This document shows positions 22,005 to 23,828 of a stretch of DNA of 23,828 nucleotides, piece by piece. The stretch is from a virus. Made by a program: the position numbers and the translations under genes. Numbering within the stretch: the first letter of the stretch is position 1; each line of letters opens with the position of its first letter. The stretch lies in IMG/VR virus record IMGVR_UViG_3300008262_000310, positions 14,525 through 38,352 of that record; one strand, 5' to 3'. The notes under the pieces were generated by a model. That model saw only the letters and a list, made by a program, of their open reading frames with translations, was not told the origin of the DNA and did no database searches.

Positions 22005-22545
22005 CTCGATCCTGCGCCACGGCCCCACCCCCCTACCCGCGTGGTGTGTGCGCGCATGATGCACGCCGCGTAGCGCGGCCCGCGCACGCAGGCCCTCAGC
22101 TTCGCTGAGGGTTGGGGGGTTGGTTTGCCGTCGATCGGTTCGGTCGAATGGCATCGCTCTTTGCAGTGCAGGATGGAAGCCCTGCCGACAATCGAATCGG
22201 TCTGAATGCCTCGGCAAACTCGAAGCAAGACATCAGGATAGATCCCAAACGGAAGTAGATGATGTGGATGGAAGAACTGATGCACCTTGCAAGCGAAAAG
22301 TCGGAAAAGAGAATGGATAGGATCGAAGGAACAGAGAAACCCGAAAGGGTTAGTCCGCTCTGGAAATGATGGGACTGGTAGCGTCGAAAGACTTTATAGA
22401 TTTAATCTATATTAAGCCGTGACCATGCCGTAGCGATCAGGGTAAGTATGTTTCGCAGAACAGAAAGCCTCGCCGAAATCGGAAGATATGTGGAACATAT
22501 CAGCGAGCACCCCACGCCGGATTAAAGTATGGGAAATGTAAACTC
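22005..22545 (+). ncRNA. Large structured RNA candidate
   Basis: About 540 bases without a credible ORF but with many strong stems: GTGCGCG/CGCGCAC (22048-22054 with 22081-22087) around GCCGCG/CGCGGC; CCCTCAGC/GCTGAGGG (22093-22111); TCGATCG/CGGTCGA (22131-22147), extended by GCC/GGC; TGCCGA/TCGGCA (22183-22216); CAGAG/CTCTG (22332-22362), holding AACCC-GAAA-GGGTT; TATAGAT/ATCTATA (22395-22411); CTCGC/GCGAG (22469-22507), holding GATATG/CATATC. AGTCC (22352-22356) can pair with GGACT (22372-22376), a pseudoknot. The GNRA loop and purine-rich linkers favour the plus strand. TATAGT at 21998-22003 could be its -10 box. The size is in the range of phage-borne ROOL or GOLLD RNAs, but I cannot assign a family. 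Confidence 0.55.
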
Positions 22546-22552
22546 ATCACTT

Positions 22553-22667
22553 GAGTTGTGCAGTAAGAAGTTTTCTGAAGTGTATTTACGGCAGTTTGCC
22601 TCAATATCAATACACCCTGCACAACTCCTGTCTGGAGTTCTCCTATGCACCGCTCTCCGTTGGAGAG
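22553..22667 (+). promoter_or_regulatory. Structured leader with two exclusive folds before the 22714 gene
   Basis: An 11-bp stem GAGTTGTGCAG (22553-22563) / CTGCACAACTC (22617-22627) encloses GTGTATT/AATACAC (22580-22586 with 22609-22615), which in turn encloses GGCA/TGCC. AACTCC (22623-22628) can instead pair with GGAGTT (22634-22639); the two folds share bases and cannot coexist. A further hairpin CTCTCC-GTT-GGAGAG (22653-22667) follows. Such a layout suits an attenuator or riboswitch-like control, or the 3' domain of the large RNA upstream. Confidence 0.5.
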
Positions 22668-22713
22668 TTGGAGCCAAGTCAAGTAGGAGGATTCCATTAT
22701 CAGGAGTAAAGTT

Positions 22714-23133
22714 ATGATCACTAAAGAACTAGCTAATGTCGGCCCCATCACTAATCGTCTTTCTGCTAAAGGCAAAGACCTCGGCTCAAGGATTGCATAC
22801 AATGGCAATCAAACCGCAAGTGAAATCCGTGCTTCCCTTCGGGAATCTGGGTTCAAGGGCAAAGAGTTGACCTATAAGGTCAATGAAATCCTCTCCGGTG
22901 AAGCTGATGTTCGCTGGGTTAAGCACGAGCAGATTGTGTCTATTGCTAGAAGCAATGGGTTCGTTCCAGATTACACCGACGCAAGTGCCAAAGGCACTTC
23001 TATGACGACTCGTTATGTCCGCCCTGAACAGCAATTCATTGCTGCGTCGGATGTCGCCGAAAAGAATGCCGTGATTGCCGCACTCCAAGCGGAGCTTGCT
23101 GAACTCAAGGCACTTGTGGCCCCACAATCCTAA
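22714..23133 (+). CDS. Hypothetical protein with Shine-Dalgarno start
   Basis: 139 residues starting M-I-T-K-E-L-A-N-V-G. AGGAG (22702-22706) lies seven bases before the ATG, a proper Shine-Dalgarno and the clearest in the window. The middle is basic and helical (A-S-E-I-R-A-S-L-R-E-S-G-F-K-G-K-E-L), possibly nucleic-acid binding. The last 25 residues (V-I-A-A-L-Q-A-E-L-A-E-L-K-A-L) form a short leucine-zipper-like coiled coil. No family recognised. It is downstream of the structured leader and probably controlled by it. Confidence 0.7.
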   Translation: MITKELANVGPITNRLSAKGKDLGSRIAYNGNQTASEIRASLRESGFKGKELTYKVNEILSGEADVRWVKHEQIVSIARSNGFVPDYTDASAKGTSMTTRYVRPEQQFIAASDVAEKNAVIAALQAELAELKALVAPQS

Positions 23134-23154
23134 CGGATTTCGTCAGACACCTAG

Positions 23155-23176
23155 CCTCTCCCCTTCGGGGGAGGGG
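23155..23176 (+). terminator. UUCG-loop hairpin between two small genes
   Basis: Nine-bp stem (CCTCTCCCC with GGGGAGGGG, one G-T pair) capped by TTCG, a very stable tetraloop. The following T-tract is poor, so termination may be partial. It ends ten bases before the next ATG. Confidence 0.6.
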
Positions 23177-23186
23177 TTGTAGTCTT

Positions 23187-23450
23187 ATGAAAACCTATAT
23201 GCCCAGCGGATCTGTCCGCTCTAATTACCCTCAGATTGAAGAGATATGCAGGCTCTATCGCAGTGAACGAGCCGAATACATCCCAAAGTCCAAGCTGCCT
23301 GACCCAAGCGAGGTGCGTCTCCGCATGGAGATCGCCTTGTTCAAAGCTGATCTCTCACGAGCTGGCTGGCTCCGCGAACAAGCGGTAGCTAAAGCTGTGG
23401 CCAGAATCGCTGAGATAGAGTCCACTTGGCCTCAGTTGACGGGTTGCTAA
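23187..23450 (+). CDS. Small hypothetical protein
   Basis: 87 residues starting M-K-T-Y-M-P-S-G-S-V-R-S-N-Y. It is basic and mostly helical (A-V-A-K-A-V-A-R-I-A-E-I-E). I do not recognise a family. The gene is separated from the one before it by the UUCG hairpin, and its stop codon overlaps the stop of the convergent minus-strand gene within a small hairpin. A second ATG at codon 5 is possible. Confidence 0.6.
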   Translation: MKTYMPSGSVRSNYPQIEEICRLYRSERAEYIPKSKLPDPSEVRLRMEIALFKADLSRAGWLREQAVAKAVARIAEIESTWPQLTGC

Positions 23451-23455
23451 CCCGT
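23439..23455. terminator. Hairpin over the overlapping convergent stop codons
   Basis: ACGGGTT (23439-23445), loop GCT, AACCCGT (23449-23455). The loop and stem contain both stop codons: TAA of the plus gene at 23448-23450 and TAG of the minus gene at 23449-23447. The hairpin forms on either strand. There are no T-tracts. Confidence 0.55.
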
Positions 23456-23828
23456 AGGCTCACCCTCTGCAGGGCTGTCGAGTAATGACACACTCTGGAC
23501 AAAATCACCCTCGAAATCAGCCTTAACAGGCCCGTCCTCAAGACTACCAATGCCTATTATTGTATTTACCTGTGTTTCGAGATTGTCCAACCCTGCCGCC
23601 CTGCGAGCCATCTTATCCACAATATCCGCATCTTTCCAGTTCTTGGGAGGAGCGAGCGTAGCCTGTTGCATAAGTTCAGAGGTTTTCTCGAACATCATAC
23701 TACGATACGCCTCACCACGCTCCGCCCATGTCTTTCCGACCTGCTTTGCGGCCTGTTTTTGGGTCTCCAAAATGGTCGGTTGCACCTTTGTTGCATGAGA
23801 TGCAACCTCGGTTATATGGGTCTCTGGC
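23447..23828 (-). CDS. Partial gene, possible small terminase-like protein
   Basis: The frame is open from the stop at 23447 to the right edge, at least 126 residues, so the true start is probably outside the window; a GTG at 23785 is the only internal start near there. The visible part is helical and charged, with a segment P-P-K-N-W-K-D-A-D-I-V-D-K-M-A-R-R-A-A-G-L that resembles the C-terminal region of some phage small-terminase proteins. I hold that identity loosely. It is on the same strand as the virion genes. If the genome is circular it would lie upstream of further structural genes. The last 40 residues are acidic and probably flexible. Confidence 0.55.
   Translation of the reverse strand, partial: PETHITEVASHATKVQPTILETQKQAAKQVGKTWAERGEAYRSMMFEKTSELMQQATLAPPKNWKDADIVDKMARRAAGLDNLETQVNTIIGIGSLEDGPVKADFEGDFVQSVSLLDSPAEGEPTG

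Noticed and set aside
21676-22320. Short ORFs on both strands in the gene-free stretch
   Set aside because: Low-complexity or Arg/His-rich translations, overlapping frames on both strands, and the region is better explained by repeats and RNA stems.
22005-22545. Group I or group II intron, RNase P RNA or tmRNA
   Set aside because: I looked for the conserved intron core words, a domain V-like hairpin, the RNase P GAGGAAAGTCC core and a tRNA-like end, and found no convincing set. A covariance-model search is still needed.

Overview
This window reads as part of a temperate tailed-phage genome, most likely a short-tailed (podovirus-like) one, in free or circularised form. The large portal protein followed by scaffold and capsid suggests the podovirus type. 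Two divergent gene blocks flank an integration site. The host is not certain. The integrase C-terminus (N-G-L-R-H-S-Y, then C-G-N-S-P, then a W-F-A-I end) recalls integrases I associate with Verrucomicrobiota and Planctomycetes, and most genes have no Shine-Dalgarno sequence. I hold that host guess at moderate-to-low confidence.

Left block (1-9795, minus strand) is the virion module. Read in the direction of transcription it holds: large terminase, a glycosyltransferase-like protein with a lost metal motif, portal, a small unknown protein, an acidic coiled-coil scaffold-like protein, major capsid, a small acidic protein, an unknown virion-type protein, and a collagen-like fibre that runs off the left edge. 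Promoter-like TTGACA boxes precede terminase, the portal operon and capsid.

Centre (9796-10223) holds no gene. It carries the 3' part of a tRNA-Thr(TGT), with its terminator, beside the tyrosine integrase. That is the layout of an attP site. Because phage genes lie on both sides, the molecule is not in its integrated linear order.

Right block (10224-21431, plus strand) is the integration, regulation and replication module. It holds integrase, two paralogous ribbon-helix-helix proteins, a winged-helix/excisionase-like protein, a RuvC-like resolvase, four small proteins joined by ATGA stop/start overlaps (one with an AT-hook, one an orphan NrdR-type zinc ribbon), a fused SNF2-type helicase plus Cas4/RecB-like nuclease, a probable ssDNA-binding protein, a family A DNA polymerase with exonuclease domain and Leu at the 762 position, and a primase/SF3 helicase. 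A 12-base element, GGTATAATATCC, recurs exactly or nearly so right in front of several genes and looks like a promoter that makes leaderless or near-leaderless mRNAs.

From 21432 to 22713 there is about 1.3 kb with no convincing gene. Its left half has seven copies of GGTGATG/CATCACC, a 24-bp inverted repeat and an AT-rich stretch, a good origin candidate just after the primase/helicase. Its right half (about 22000-22700) is dense with stems, a GNRA hairpin and a possible pseudoknot, and is the best candidate here for an undescribed large structured RNA. It ends in a leader with two mutually exclusive folds before a gene that, unlike the rest, has a clear Shine-Dalgarno. Two small unknown genes follow, then a convergent partial gene at the right edge.
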